Assembly (NCBI GenBank): GCA_964251675.1
Contig: CAXUKS010000001.1
Coordinates: 186,001 to 250,000, forward strand
DNA from: JANXMY01 sp964251675
Lineage (GTDB): Bacteria; Armatimonadota; Armatimonadia; Armatimonadales; Capsulimonadaceae
Direction: 5' to 3'
DNA: 64,000 nucleotides
Shown here: positions 41,177 through 49,496 of the stretch, piece by piece
Layout: every line of letters starts with the position of its first letter
Numbering within the stretch: position 1 is the stretch's first letter
Notes under the pieces: generated by a model
Databases searched by the model: none
What the model was told of the DNA's origin: nothing
What the model saw: only the letters and a program-made list of their open reading frames with translations
Translations under genes and position numbers: made by a program

Positions 41177-42142
41177 TTAGCCGCCCCAGGTCCACATGAT
41201 CGTGCCTTTGTCGAGGCGGTCGGTGACCATATGACCGATTTCGTCGACGGCTTCCAGATCGTCTTCGTCGATTTCCACATCGCCCGCTGCCGCGTTCTGC
41301 GTGGCCTGCTCGGCATTGCGGGCGCCGACAATGGCGCTGGTCAGGGGCTGAGCAATCAGCCAGGCCAGCGCGAGCTGACCGAGCGTGACGCCGTACTTGT
41401 CGGCCATCGGGCGCAGCTTGTCCAAAGCATTCTGGGCACGCTCATAGGTCTCGCCCTGGAACAGCCGGTTTCCGCCCCGGTTGTCGCCCTTTTCGAACGT
41501 GTGTCCGCGCCCAAACTTGCCGGTCAAGAGGCCCTGCGCCAGCGGCGAATAAGCGATAATGGAGATTTTGTTGGCGACGCAGTAAGCTTCCACATCGGCA
41601 GCGGCCTGACGCCAGAAGAGCGAGTACGGGGGCTGAATGCTGTCGATGCGCCCGAAGCTCGCCGCTTCTTCCAGCTGGGCGCGGCTGAAATTGGAAACGC
41701 CGATGGCCCGGATTTTGCCCTGCTGCTTGAGGTCGACCAGAGCACCCATCGTCTCTTCAATCGGCACCTTTTCCGTGCCGAACATTCCGGCGGGCCAGTG
41801 GATTTGGTACAGGTCCATGTAGTCCGTGCCGAGGTTCTTGAGAGACCGCTCGCAGGCTTCAATGACGGCCTCGCGCTTGTGGTGGTCGGTGAAGACTTTG
41901 GAAGCAATCACAATCTGGTCGCGCTTGTCGCCCAAAGCTCTGCCCAGAATCTGCTCGCTGTGACCTTCGCCGTAGGCTTCGGCGGTGTCAAAGGTGGTAA
42001 TCCCGGCGTCAAACGCCGCTCGGTGGGCGGCGATGGTCTCGTCGTCGCTGACCCCAACCCATTCTTTTTTGCCAGACTGCCAGCCGCCGAAGATAATCGG
42101 GCTGATCTCAATTTTAGTGCGTCCCAGTTGTCGATGTTGCAT
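41177..42142 (-). CDS. Aldo/keto reductase
   Basis: This 321-residue NADPH-dependent AKR of the potassium-channel beta subunit/YajO-like group contains FDTAEAYGEGHSEQILGRAL (catalytic Asp and Tyr), the Lys in VIASKVFTDH and the His in YQIHWPAGMFG, with IRAIGVSNFSRAQLEEA. The start ATG has TGAGGAT seven bases upstream. A further in-frame ATG lies five codons earlier. The substrate is unknown. Confidence 0.9.
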   Translation of the reverse strand: MQHRQLGRTKIEISPIIFGGWQSGKKEWVGVSDDETIAAHRAAFDAGITTFDTAEAYGEGHSEQILGRALGDKRDQIVIASKVFTDHHKREAVIEACERSLKNLGTDYMDLYQIHWPAGMFGTEKVPIEETMGALVDLKQQGKIRAIGVSNFSRAQLEEAASFGRIDSIQPPYSLFWRQAAADVEAYCVANKISIIAYSPLAQGLLTGKFGRGHTFEKGDNRGGNRLFQGETYERAQNALDKLRPMADKYGVTLGQLALAWLIAQPLTSAIVGARNAEQATQNAAAGDVEIDEDDLEAVDEIGHMVTDRLDKGTIMWTWGG

Positions 42143-42177
42143 AAATTTTATCCTCACAGAGATATGCCCAGAACGGG

Positions 42178-42213
42178 CTTAAAATAAAAGCCCGGCACGC
42201 TGCCGTGCCGGGC
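42178..42213 (-). terminator. Rho-independent terminator after the E2 gene
   Basis: On the minus strand a GC-rich stem (GCCCGGCACG/CGTGCCGGGC, 42190-42213) is followed directly by TTTTATTTTAA. It lies 18 bases after the E2 stop and separates the dehydrogenase cluster from the aldo/keto reductase run. Confidence 0.88.
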
Positions 42214-42230
42214 GTCGGTCAAAAGTAGTC

Positions 42231-43574
42231 TTACTCCATCAGCGACAGCGGGGTCTGAAGCAGTCGCTTCAGCTCCTGCAGGAACTTCGCCCCGGTCGCG
42301 CCGTCCATGACGCGGTGGTCGCCGCTGAACGTCACGTTCATTCGCGGGCGAACGGCAATGGTGTCGTCCGCCAGCACAACGGCCTTTTTGATAATGGAAG
42401 CCACCGCCAGAATGGCCCCCTGCGCGGGGTCAATAATGGCGATAAAGTTCTCCATGTCGAATGGCCCCAGGTTGGACACGGTGAACGTGCCGCCGCTGTA
42501 CTCGCTCGGAGCCAGCTTCTTGTCTCTGGCCTTCTTGACAAGGGCCTTGCTGGTCTCGGCCAACTTTCGCAGGGGCAGGGCGTCGGCATCGCGGACGACC
42601 GGCACAATCAGGCCATCATCCAGCGCCACGGCGATGCCGACATGAACGCCCGCGCCGGGGTAGATTTTGTCGTCTCGGAACAGCGCATTCGCCGCCGGGA
42701 ACTTGACCAGAGCTTTGGCGGTGGCTTTGACGACCATATCGTTGAGCGTGATTTTGGTCAGCGTCTCGTCGTAGGTGTTAAGCTGCTCGCGCAGAGCCAT
42801 TGCGGCGGCCATGTCCACTTCCGCCGTGAGGTAGAAATGCGGGATCGTCGTCTTGCTTTCCACCATGCGCCGGGCGATGACTTTCCGCATCGCGGACAGC
42901 TCGGTGGGCGTAGTCAGCGGCTCCGGCGTGCTGCTGGCGCGTTTCTGCGGCGCGGCGGCAGTCGCCTGTGCGGGCGGCAGGTCGGAGCGCACGGCGGTAG
43001 ACAGCACACTCTGCGCCGCTGGAGCCGCCGCAGGCTTGCTTTCGGCAAAGGCCAGCACGTCCGCTTCGATCACCCGTCCCAGCGGGCCAGTTCCGGTAAT
43101 CTGGGCGATATCCAGACCGCGCTGCTTTGCCACCGAGCGGGCCAGCGGCGAGGCTTTCAGGCGGCTCCCGTTGCCGCCGCGTGCGCCCGAAGGCACGGAC
43201 GGGGCGGGGGCGGCAGCCTGTGCAGGCTGCCCGATAGGCGCATCATACTCGGCGGCGCTTTCGTTGGTGCGTGCCGCCGCCGACGCTGAAGGCGCGGCAG
43301 CGGCGGGCGTGGCGACGACGGCTTTCGGGGCGGCCACGGCGGCGTCTTCGCCAATCAGGGCAATCACCGTGCCCACGGGCAGCACGGCCCCCGGCTCGGC
43401 TTTCAGGTGCAGCACCCCGGCGTCCTCGGCTTCAATCTCAACGTTGCTTTTGTCCGTCTCGATTTCTGCAATCAAGTCGCCGCTTTTGACGGTGTCGCCG
43501 TCCTGCTTCAGCCACTGAAGCAGGGTTCCTTCTTCCATCGCGTCGCCCATTTTGGGCATAATCACTTCTGGCAT
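42231..43574 (-). CDS. pdhC: Dihydrolipoamide acetyltransferase (E2) of a 2-oxoacid dehydrogenase
   Basis: This 447-residue E2 has a lipoyl domain (1-80, Lys42 in IAEIETDKSNVEIEAE), an Ala/Pro-rich linker, an E1/E3-binding domain (residues 137-172: LKASPLARSVAKQRGLDIAQ, then ITGTGPLGRV) and a catalytic domain (220-447) ending with the active-site motif SGDHRVMDGATGAKFLQEL. Together with the neighbouring E1 genes it probably forms pyruvate dehydrogenase, but branched-chain substrates are not excluded. No E3 gene is present in the window. Confidence 0.92.
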   Translation of the reverse strand: MPEVIMPKMGDAMEEGTLLQWLKQDGDTVKSGDLIAEIETDKSNVEIEAEDAGVLHLKAEPGAVLPVGTVIALIGEDAAVAAPKAVVATPAAAAPSASAAARTNESAAEYDAPIGQPAQAAAPAPSVPSGARGGNGSRLKASPLARSVAKQRGLDIAQITGTGPLGRVIEADVLAFAESKPAAAPAAQSVLSTAVRSDLPPAQATAAAPQKRASSTPEPLTTPTELSAMRKVIARRMVESKTTIPHFYLTAEVDMAAAMALREQLNTYDETLTKITLNDMVVKATAKALVKFPAANALFRDDKIYPGAGVHVGIAVALDDGLIVPVVRDADALPLRKLAETSKALVKKARDKKLAPSEYSGGTFTVSNLGPFDMENFIAIIDPAQGAILAVASIIKKAVVLADDTIAVRPRMNVTFSGDHRVMDGATGAKFLQELKRLLQTPLSLME

Positions 43575-43759
43575 AAATTATTCTCTTATTCACCGCTTCC
43601 TCAGCGATAGTCCCTGCTCCCCGGAATAAATTCCGGGGCTATGAGGGGCGAATGTCCACCTTCGTGGACAGCCCGCTTCGCGGGTTCTTAATGTCCGCGA
43701 AGGCGGACAATCGCATTGAGCAGCCCCAGATTTCAATCTGGGGTAAGGACCGTGTCACC
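43575..43759. repeat. Array of five small hairpins between E2 and lipoyl-protein genes
   Basis: The gap holds five consecutive palindromes: CCCCGGAATAAATTCCGGGG (43619-43638), TGTCCACCTTCGTGGACA (43653-43670), CCCGCTTCGCGGG (43672-43684), TGTCCGCGAAGGCGGACA (43692-43709) and CCCCAGATTTCAATCTGGGG (43724-43743). None has a T-tract. It resembles a bacterial interspersed mosaic element and could adjust mRNA levels inside the operon. Confidence 0.85.
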
Positions 43760-43978
43760 TCAATTAATTACAGCAAGGACAGTACCTACGGGGACATAAT
43801 CGCCCGCTTTGACATGAATGCTAATGACACCGGCAGCTTCGGCTGACATTTCGACAAAGCATTTGTCTGTCTCGATTTCAGCGATCACTTCGCCAATCTG
43901 CACCCGGTCGCCTTCGCGCTTTTTCCATTTTAGAAGCAACCCCCTGGGGTCTATATCAGGCATAATCACTTCCGGCAT
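43760..43978 (-). CDS. Stand-alone lipoyl-domain protein
   Basis: The 72 residues form one complete lipoyl domain: MPEVIMPDIDPRGLLLKWKK, the lipoylation Lys39 in EIETDKCFVEM and a C-terminal HVKAGDYVPVGTVLAVIN. There is no catalytic or linker region. It starts eight bases after the E1-beta stop and is followed by the hairpin array and E2. It may carry acetyl groups between enzymes of the complex, or be the remnant of a second E2. Confidence 0.85.
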   Translation of the reverse strand: MPEVIMPDIDPRGLLLKWKKREGDRVQIGEVIAEIETDKCFVEMSAEAAGVISIHVKAGDYVPVGTVLAVIN

Positions 43979-43986
43979 GGTTGTTC

Positions 43987-45417
43987 CTAAGCCTCCCGTG
44001 CCAGTGTTTTCTTGACGGCGGCGATGATCTCCGGCTCGTGCGGGGTGGCCGCAAGCTCCAGCGTCCGCGCATAGGGCATGGGGACGAACGCGCCTGCAAC
44101 ACGCTCTACGGGGGCGTCGAGGTAGTCGAACGCGGCATTGCTGATCTGCGCGGCGAACTCGGCGGCGATGCCGTAGAACAGCCACTGCTCCTGCACGACC
44201 ACGGCGCGGTGCGTCTTTTTGACGCTTTCGATCACCGTGTCCAGGTCAATCGGCTGCAGGGAGCGCAGGTCAATCACCTCGGCGTCGATGCCCTCGGCGG
44301 CAAGCTGCTCGGCGGCGGCGAGAGACAACATCGTGCCGCGTGAGTAGGACACAATGGTGACGTCTTTGCCGGTGCGCTTCACGTCCGCTTTGCCGATGGG
44401 AACGATGAAGTTGGGGTCGGTGGGAACGTCACCTTTAATGCGGTACAGGCCCGCGTGCTCATTGAAAACGACCGGGTTGTTGTCGCGGATGGCGGCTTTC
44501 AGCAGGCCCTTCGCATCGGCGGGGGTGGCCGGGGCGACCACTTTCAGGCCGGGGGTGTTGGCGTACCAGTGCGCCAGATCCTGCGAGTGCTGGGCGGATA
44601 GCTGCACGCCGACGCCGCCGGGGCCGCGCAGGACGCAGGGAACGTTGTACTGTCCGCCACTCATGTAAAGAATCTTCGCGGCGTGGTTGATGATGCCGTC
44701 CCACGCCACGAGGGCGAAGTTCAGGGTCATAAACTCAATCACGGGCCGCAGGCCCATCATAGCCGCGCCGACCGTCAGGCCGACCATGCCTGCCTCGGAG
44801 ATGGGCGTGTCCACAATGCGCTCCGGGCCGTAGGTCGTTAAGAAATCTTTGGTGATCTTGAACGTGCCCTGGTACTGCCCGATTTCCTCGCCTAACAAAA
44901 AGACTTTCTCGTCCCGGTCCAGCTCTTCCTGCAAGGCCAGGCGGATCGCATCGGCATAGGTCATGTTCTCGGTCTCGCCGCTGATTTCCACGGCATGGAC
45001 CGAGGGGGCAAGAGCCAGAATATCTTTGTCGTCTTTGGTGTCGGCTTTGAACTGCACGCCTTCGCCGCCGGTCAGGACGGCGTAGTCGTCGCCTTTCGGT
45101 GCGGGGCCGCTGCCGTTCGCAGACGTGCCATTCGAGGACGTGCCATTCGAGGCCGCGCCGTTAGATGATGTGCCGTTGGAGGCAGGAATATCACCAATGA
45201 TGGCGATTATATTGCCGACAGGCAGGATGGCCCCCGGCTCGGCCTGAATGTGCAGGACGCCGTCTTCTTCGGCTTCCACTTCCACATTGCTTTTATCAGT
45301 TTCAATTTCGGCAATCACATCGCCGCGCTTGACGGTTTCGCCGTCCTGTTTTTTCCACTCCAGGAGAGTGCCCTCTTCCATTGCGTCGCCCATTTTGGGC
45401 ATGATCACTTCAGCCAT
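43987..45417 (-). CDS. pdhB: 2-oxoacid dehydrogenase E1 beta subunit with N-terminal lipoyl domain
   Basis: This 476-residue protein is a fusion. Residues 1-78 are a lipoyl domain (Lys42 in IAEIETDKSNVEVEAEE). Residues 84-110 are a flexible Ser/Asn/Gly/Thr linker made of SNGT-like repeats. Residues 145-476 are the transketolase-like E1 beta subunit (MTYADAIRLALQEELDRDE, LLGEEIGQYQGTFKITKDF, VDTPISEAGMVGLTVGAAMM). Such fusions are known in some alphaproteobacterial pyruvate dehydrogenases. Position between E1 alpha and E2 is standard. Confidence 0.93.
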   Translation of the reverse strand: MAEVIMPKMGDAMEEGTLLEWKKQDGETVKRGDVIAEIETDKSNVEVEAEEDGVLHIQAEPGAILPVGNIIAIIGDIPASNGTSSNGAASNGTSSNGTSANGSGPAPKGDDYAVLTGGEGVQFKADTKDDKDILALAPSVHAVEISGETENMTYADAIRLALQEELDRDEKVFLLGEEIGQYQGTFKITKDFLTTYGPERIVDTPISEAGMVGLTVGAAMMGLRPVIEFMTLNFALVAWDGIINHAAKILYMSGGQYNVPCVLRGPGGVGVQLSAQHSQDLAHWYANTPGLKVVAPATPADAKGLLKAAIRDNNPVVFNEHAGLYRIKGDVPTDPNFIVPIGKADVKRTGKDVTIVSYSRGTMLSLAAAEQLAAEGIDAEVIDLRSLQPIDLDTVIESVKKTHRAVVVQEQWLFYGIAAEFAAQISNAAFDYLDAPVERVAGAFVPMPYARTLELAATPHEPEIIAAVKKTLAREA

Positions 45418-45481
45418 AAGTTCCTTCTGTCTCAGACGAAAGGGCGGGAAAGTCCCGCCCCTACTGGGTTTGATCCACTCT

Positions 45482-46621
45482 TTAGTCCGCGTAGACGTCC
45501 TGGGTCAGCTCTTCCAGGGTGCAGACCGGGCTGCTTTCGGCAAAGTCGGCGGCAGCACGGGCCATGTCAATGGCCTGTTTGTCCATCGTTTCTTTTTTGC
45601 CGTCATCTAGAATGCCCCGGTCGCGCAGCTTCCGCTCCAGAATATCCAGCGGGTCGCGGCCCTTCCACTGCTCCAGCTCTTCGGGCGTGCGGTACGTTCC
45701 CTGCGTCTCGGCCCCGTCAGCGGCTCCGTGGCCGGTGTAGCGGTACGTGATGGCCTCTAAGAAATAGGGAGCGGGATGCTCCCGCATCTTGTCCACGATC
45801 TCCTGAGTGGCGGCGCGGACGGCGAAATAATCCTGCCCGTCCACTTTGGAATGGGCCATCGCGTAGGAGTCAATGCGTGAAGACAGGTCGGTGTTGGCCG
45901 AAGATCGCTCAATGGACGTGCCCATCGCGTACTTGTTGTTTTCCAGCACATACAAAATGGGAAGCTCATACAACTGCGCCATGTTAAGCGCCTCGTGGAA
46001 GCCGCCCGCGTTCATAGAGCCGTCGCCCAGGTAGCAGACGCAGATGTTGCCTTTGCCCTTGTATTCGGGAGAATGCTTCAGCGCCCAGCCGATGCCGACC
46101 GCCAGCGGCACGTTGCCGCCGACAATCCCGTAGCCGCCCGCAAAGCCGTGGGCTTTGTCAAACAGGTGCATCGAGCCGCCTTTGCCGCGTGAGACACCGG
46201 TGCTTTTGCCGTAAATCTCAGCCATGACGGCATTGGCATCACTGCCCAGCACGAGGCAGTGGGCGTGGTCGCGGTACGATGACAGGGCCTGATCGCCCGG
46301 CCTGTACGTATGCAGGGTGCCGAGAGAGACAGCTTCCTGCCCAATATAAAGGTGCAGGTAGCCGCCGACTTTGCCAGCCCGGAAGGCACGGTTGCACTGC
46401 TCTTCAAAGTGGCGAATATCCAGCATCTGCTGGTACGTATGCAGCAGGTCTTCGTCGGTCAGGTATAGCTTGTCAATAACCGCATTCGCATCTGTCGGCT
46501 CTAACCCGATGGAATGTGCATCATAGCGCACCGGGGCAGAGGTTCCATTCTGGGAAGCAGTGGTCAGGGAAGGGTCTGTCTTGGGAGCAGTCTTCGGAGG
46601 CGCGGCGGGGCTGGCGGCCAT
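45482..46621 (-). CDS. pdhA: 2-oxoacid dehydrogenase E1 alpha subunit
   Basis: This 379-residue ThDP-dependent subunit has LYIGQEAVSLGTLHTYRPGD, SYRDHAHCLVLGSDANAVMA, GGSMHLFDKAHGFAGGYGIV and the ThDP/Mg motif GDGSMNAGGFHEALNMAQLY, with ENNKYAMGTSIERS. The first 45 residues are a Pro/Ala/Thr-rich extension. The start MAASPAAP was taken because AGAGG lies nine bases upstream and a strong promoter precedes it. Confidence 0.94.
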   Translation of the reverse strand: MAASPAAPPKTAPKTDPSLTTASQNGTSAPVRYDAHSIGLEPTDANAVIDKLYLTDEDLLHTYQQMLDIRHFEEQCNRAFRAGKVGGYLHLYIGQEAVSLGTLHTYRPGDQALSSYRDHAHCLVLGSDANAVMAEIYGKSTGVSRGKGGSMHLFDKAHGFAGGYGIVGGNVPLAVGIGWALKHSPEYKGKGNICVCYLGDGSMNAGGFHEALNMAQLYELPILYVLENNKYAMGTSIERSSANTDLSSRIDSYAMAHSKVDGQDYFAVRAATQEIVDKMREHPAPYFLEAITYRYTGHGAADGAETQGTYRTPEELEQWKGRDPLDILERKLRDRGILDDGKKETMDKQAIDMARAAADFAESSPVCTLEELTQDVYAD

Positions 46622-46729
46622 AAGGAGGTACCTCTCGTCATCTTTTTTTGTAAATCTGATTTTTGGCCGGAGCGTTTTGCTCCCGGTCCGTTTGAGCAAA
46701 AGTAGTTTCGTTGTTCGGAAATCCGCGTT

Positions 46730-46759
46730 ATTATAGCGTCTTCACGCGCCCGCTGTCAA
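46730..46759 (-). promoter_or_regulatory. Sigma70 promoter of the dehydrogenase cluster
   Basis: TTGACA (46754-46759) and TATAAT (46730-46735) on the minus strand are separated by 18 bases. Transcription should start near 46723, giving about a 100-base leader with a GGACCGGGAGC-type hairpin but no obvious T-tract. Confidence 0.8.
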
Positions 46760-46819
46760 GGCGGCGGAGCAGACGTAAGCACGAACACAGTCTGCGCGGC
46801 TCTCCCCTGTAAAAATTGC

Positions 46820-46848
46820 TTGACAGAACCGGGCCGGACGCTTATAAT
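46820..46848 (+). promoter_or_regulatory. Sigma70 promoter of the TPR gene
   Basis: Perfect consensus boxes TTGACA (46820-46825) and TATAAT (46843-46848) are separated by 17 bases. Transcription should begin near 46855 and read into the TPR gene. Confidence 0.85.
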
Positions 46849-46919
46849 TGGCACATCTTATTTCTTACTGTCTCTCTGCACTTTATTTGTTTGGCTTTTT
46901 AGAGATGGAATCATTCGCT

Positions 46920-47519
46920 ATGAAATTTTTTACCCGACTGGCCCAGCGCTGGCAGGCCGTGCAGCAGGAAAGCGCCGTCCGGGCGGCCTATGAAGAAGGC
47001 CGCCTCGAAGACGCCGTCGCCCATGCGCGGGCGCTCTACGAGTTTGACTTGGAGAACCCGTGGGCGAACTTCTTTCTGGCCTGCCACCACATTGAAGCCG
47101 ACCGCTACGCGGAAGCTCTGCATCATTTGGAGCGTGTCCGGCTGGACTGGCCCGACGACCCGCACACGCACTTTGCGCTGGGCCTCTGCCACGACTACCT
47201 GGAAGACCCCAAGCAGGCCATCACCGCCTATGAGGCAGTGCTTCAAGTCAGCCCAAGCTGGGCCAAAGCCCGCAAGAATTTAGGCCGCGACCTGTACCTG
47301 CTCGGCGACTATCCCGCCTCCGAAGCCGCCCTGCGCCGCTGCTGCGCCGAGCTGCCCGACGACCGTGAAGCCCACGACCTGCTGGGCTACGTCTGCTACC
47401 GCCAGGGCAAGTACGCTGACTCGTTCGGCCACTACGAAAGCGCCCGCCGCCTGGACCCCTTCAACGCCAAAATGGACCGCAACGCCCGCCTCCTGTATAT
47501 GAAGAGTGCGCGGTCTTAA
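46920..47519 (+). CDS. TPR-repeat protein
   Basis: This 199-residue cytoplasmic protein has about four tetratricopeptide repeats, for example ENPWANFFLACHHIEADRYA, WPDDPHTHFALGLCHDYLED and DDREAHDLLGYVCYRQGKYA. TPR domains bind other proteins and no partner is indicated. The ATG at 46920 (MKFFTRLAQ) gives the most natural N-terminus; ATG 46905 is also possible. It is driven by a consensus promoter, so it is probably well expressed. Confidence 0.8.
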   Translation: MKFFTRLAQRWQAVQQESAVRAAYEEGRLEDAVAHARALYEFDLENPWANFFLACHHIEADRYAEALHHLERVRLDWPDDPHTHFALGLCHDYLEDPKQAITAYEAVLQVSPSWAKARKNLGRDLYLLGDYPASEAALRRCCAELPDDREAHDLLGYVCYRQGKYADSFGHYESARRLDPFNAKMDRNARLLYMKSARS

Positions 47520-47530
47520 CGGAGGTTGCC

Positions 47531-48136
47531 ATGTCAGCCTTAGCCAAGTCCTATTATTTCACGCCGGAGCAGTAACTCGAGATGGAGCAGGCGGCGGAAT
47601 ACAAGAGCGAGTACCTCGACGGCCAGATTTACGCGATGGCGAGCGCAGGCAGGCGGCATTGCCTACTTTCGGGCAGTATTGCGGCCCAATTGGGAACACA
47701 GCTTCGAGAAAAGCCCTGCGAGGCTTACTCCAGTGAGATGCGGGTGCAGGCGGATCAATCGCGGCAGTACAGCTACCCGGATGTGGTGGTCGTCTGCGGG
47801 GAGCCTGAGTTCAGAGACGGACGCGAGGACACGCTGCTGAACCCGACGATGATTGTAGAAGTGCTGTCACGCTCCACGGAAGCGTATGACCGGGGCGAGA
47901 AGTTTTTGCGCTACCGGCAGATAGCGTTGCTTATGGAGTACCTGCTGATCTCGCAGGACGAGCGGCGGATTGAGCAGTTTACCCGGCAGGCCGATGGGTC
48001 GTGGCGGCTGACAGAGACGCAGGAGACAGGCGCGGCGACGCTGGAAAGCATTGGCTATACCCTGACACTGGATGATGTCTACAACAAAGTGACGCTGGAG
48101 ACGCCCGTGCAGATGACACTGGACGAGCCGCGCTGA
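47531..48136 (+). pseudogene. Uma2-family nuclease gene with an in-frame stop at codon 15
   Basis: A GGAGG ribosome binding site precedes ATG 47531. The frame reads MSALAKSYYFTPEQ, then TAA at 47573-47575, then LEMEQAAEYKSEYLDGQ and onward to 48136. Intact Uma2 proteins have Tyr at this point (PEEYLEME), so one base change would explain the stop. The rest is complete, with YPDVVVVCGEPEF and TMIVEVLSRSTEAYDRGEKF carrying the acidic nuclease residues. An ATG at 47582, seven bases after the stop, could allow reinitiation to give 184 residues. Confidence 0.8.
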
Positions 48137-48323
48137 GGAACCTCACCCCTGTTATTAGGGATTAGAGGGCCATAGCGATTTTCCGACAGATTGTGTCGGA
48201 ATCAGGCGAAATCGGGTATCATCCTGTACCGTTTCCACTAACTCTCTGCGCCGGGGCCGACGGCGGCCTACAGGCGATTGACTCTGAGAGTTCGACAATT
48301 AGAGAAGGATTGACTGATCTTCC
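48137..48323. other. Gap before the desaturase with a palindrome and repeat remnant
   Basis: Bases 48145-48175 resemble a decayed arm of the repeat at 35171-35196. A perfect inverted repeat TTCCGACA-N5-TGTCGGAA is at 48181-48201, followed by a possible TATCAT -10 at 48217-48222. It could be an operator or a weak hairpin. No gene is seen. Confidence 0.5.
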
Positions 48324-49496
48324 ATGACCGCTAATACGCTTCCCAAGTCTGCCGAGAGCAAAGAACATAAGCCCGAAATCCCCCTGTCCTATATTGACGC
48401 CATCCTGCCCCCCGACCCGCTTGAAGACGCGCCGGGCCGCATGGGACGGGAAGGAGAAACGCCCGCATCGCTCCTGAGCCGCGAAGAGCGCGAGCGTCAG
48501 ATGGAACGCGCCTTTGCCGGGCTGTACCGCTGGTATGTCGCCCGCTCCCAGAAGATGCGGAACTGGAACCCCGACTCGGAGTTTGCCTGGCGCGATATGC
48601 GGCAGGACCACTCCGTCGACGCCATTCAGCTCATCGAAGGCTTTTTCGCTGTGGAGCAGTACACGCCGGACTACACGAGCGAGATTTTGCAGATCGTCCG
48701 CCGCTCGTCAGGCCGCTCCAACTTCCAGCTCCGCTGGGGGGCCGAGGAAGAGCGGCACGCCAACACTTGGGAGAATGCCCTGCTGTTCTCACGCGGACGG
48801 ACGCCGGATCAGATAGAGCATTACAAGTGGCAGCTTCGCAACAACAACTGGACCCTGCCCTGGGACACGCCCCTGCACATGATGCTCTACACGGTGTTTC
48901 AGGAGCGGGCGACGCAGATCAACTACCTGAACTTTGCCAAAATCGCACGCGGCGAGTCCGATAACCCGGCGCTGGCCGGGGATGCGGACCCAATTCTGGC
49001 CCGCGCCTGCACGCTGCTGGCCGTGGATGAAGCGGCGCATTATGCGTTCTTTTTAGAGGGCGCCCGGCTGTATCTGTATTACTTCCCGGAAGAGACGCTG
49101 GAAGCCATCCATGACGTTGTGACGCACTTCGCTATGCCCGCGCAGAATATCATCCCGAACTGGCCGCAGGTCGCCGAAACTATCTACAAGGCGGGGGTCT
49201 ACGGCCCGCGTGTCTTCCAGCGCGATGTGCTGGGGCCGGTCTTCGACAACCTGACCGTCGCCGGGCGCAAGGCGCTTGATAACGGTATTAAAAAGGCCCG
49301 CGCCATTCCGAACGATCAGGGCGTGATGCGGAACCCGGCCCTTTGGGATGTGTTCGACACCGGCGAGGCCGAGCGCAGCGTGATGCGCCTGCATGGCAAG
49401 ATCACCGACTACGAAAAGAGCGTGGGCCGCTCCGAGCTAGACCCGTTCCCCTTCCAGAAGAACCCTGACTGGCCCAGAGAGACAGCCGCCCAATGA
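48324..49496 (+). CDS. Acyl-ACP desaturase (ferritin-like di-iron)
   Basis: This 390-residue soluble stearoyl-ACP-type desaturase would insert a double bond into acyl-ACP to tune membrane fluidity. The di-iron ligands are in LRWGAEEERHANTWENALLF (EExxH) and LLAVDEAAHYAFFLEGARLY (DExxH), with a further Glu in FQERATQINYL and an upstream IQLIEGFFAVEQYTP. Length matches the family. Its stop overlaps the next gene (ATGA). Confidence 0.88.
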   Translation: MTANTLPKSAESKEHKPEIPLSYIDAILPPDPLEDAPGRMGREGETPASLLSREERERQMERAFAGLYRWYVARSQKMRNWNPDSEFAWRDMRQDHSVDAIQLIEGFFAVEQYTPDYTSEILQIVRRSSGRSNFQLRWGAEEERHANTWENALLFSRGRTPDQIEHYKWQLRNNNWTLPWDTPLHMMLYTVFQERATQINYLNFAKIARGESDNPALAGDADPILARACTLLAVDEAAHYAFFLEGARLYLYYFPEETLEAIHDVVTHFAMPAQNIIPNWPQVAETIYKAGVYGPRVFQRDVLGPVFDNLTVAGRKALDNGIKKARAIPNDQGVMRNPALWDVFDTGEAERSVMRLHGKITDYEKSVGRSELDPFPFQKNPDWPRETAAQ

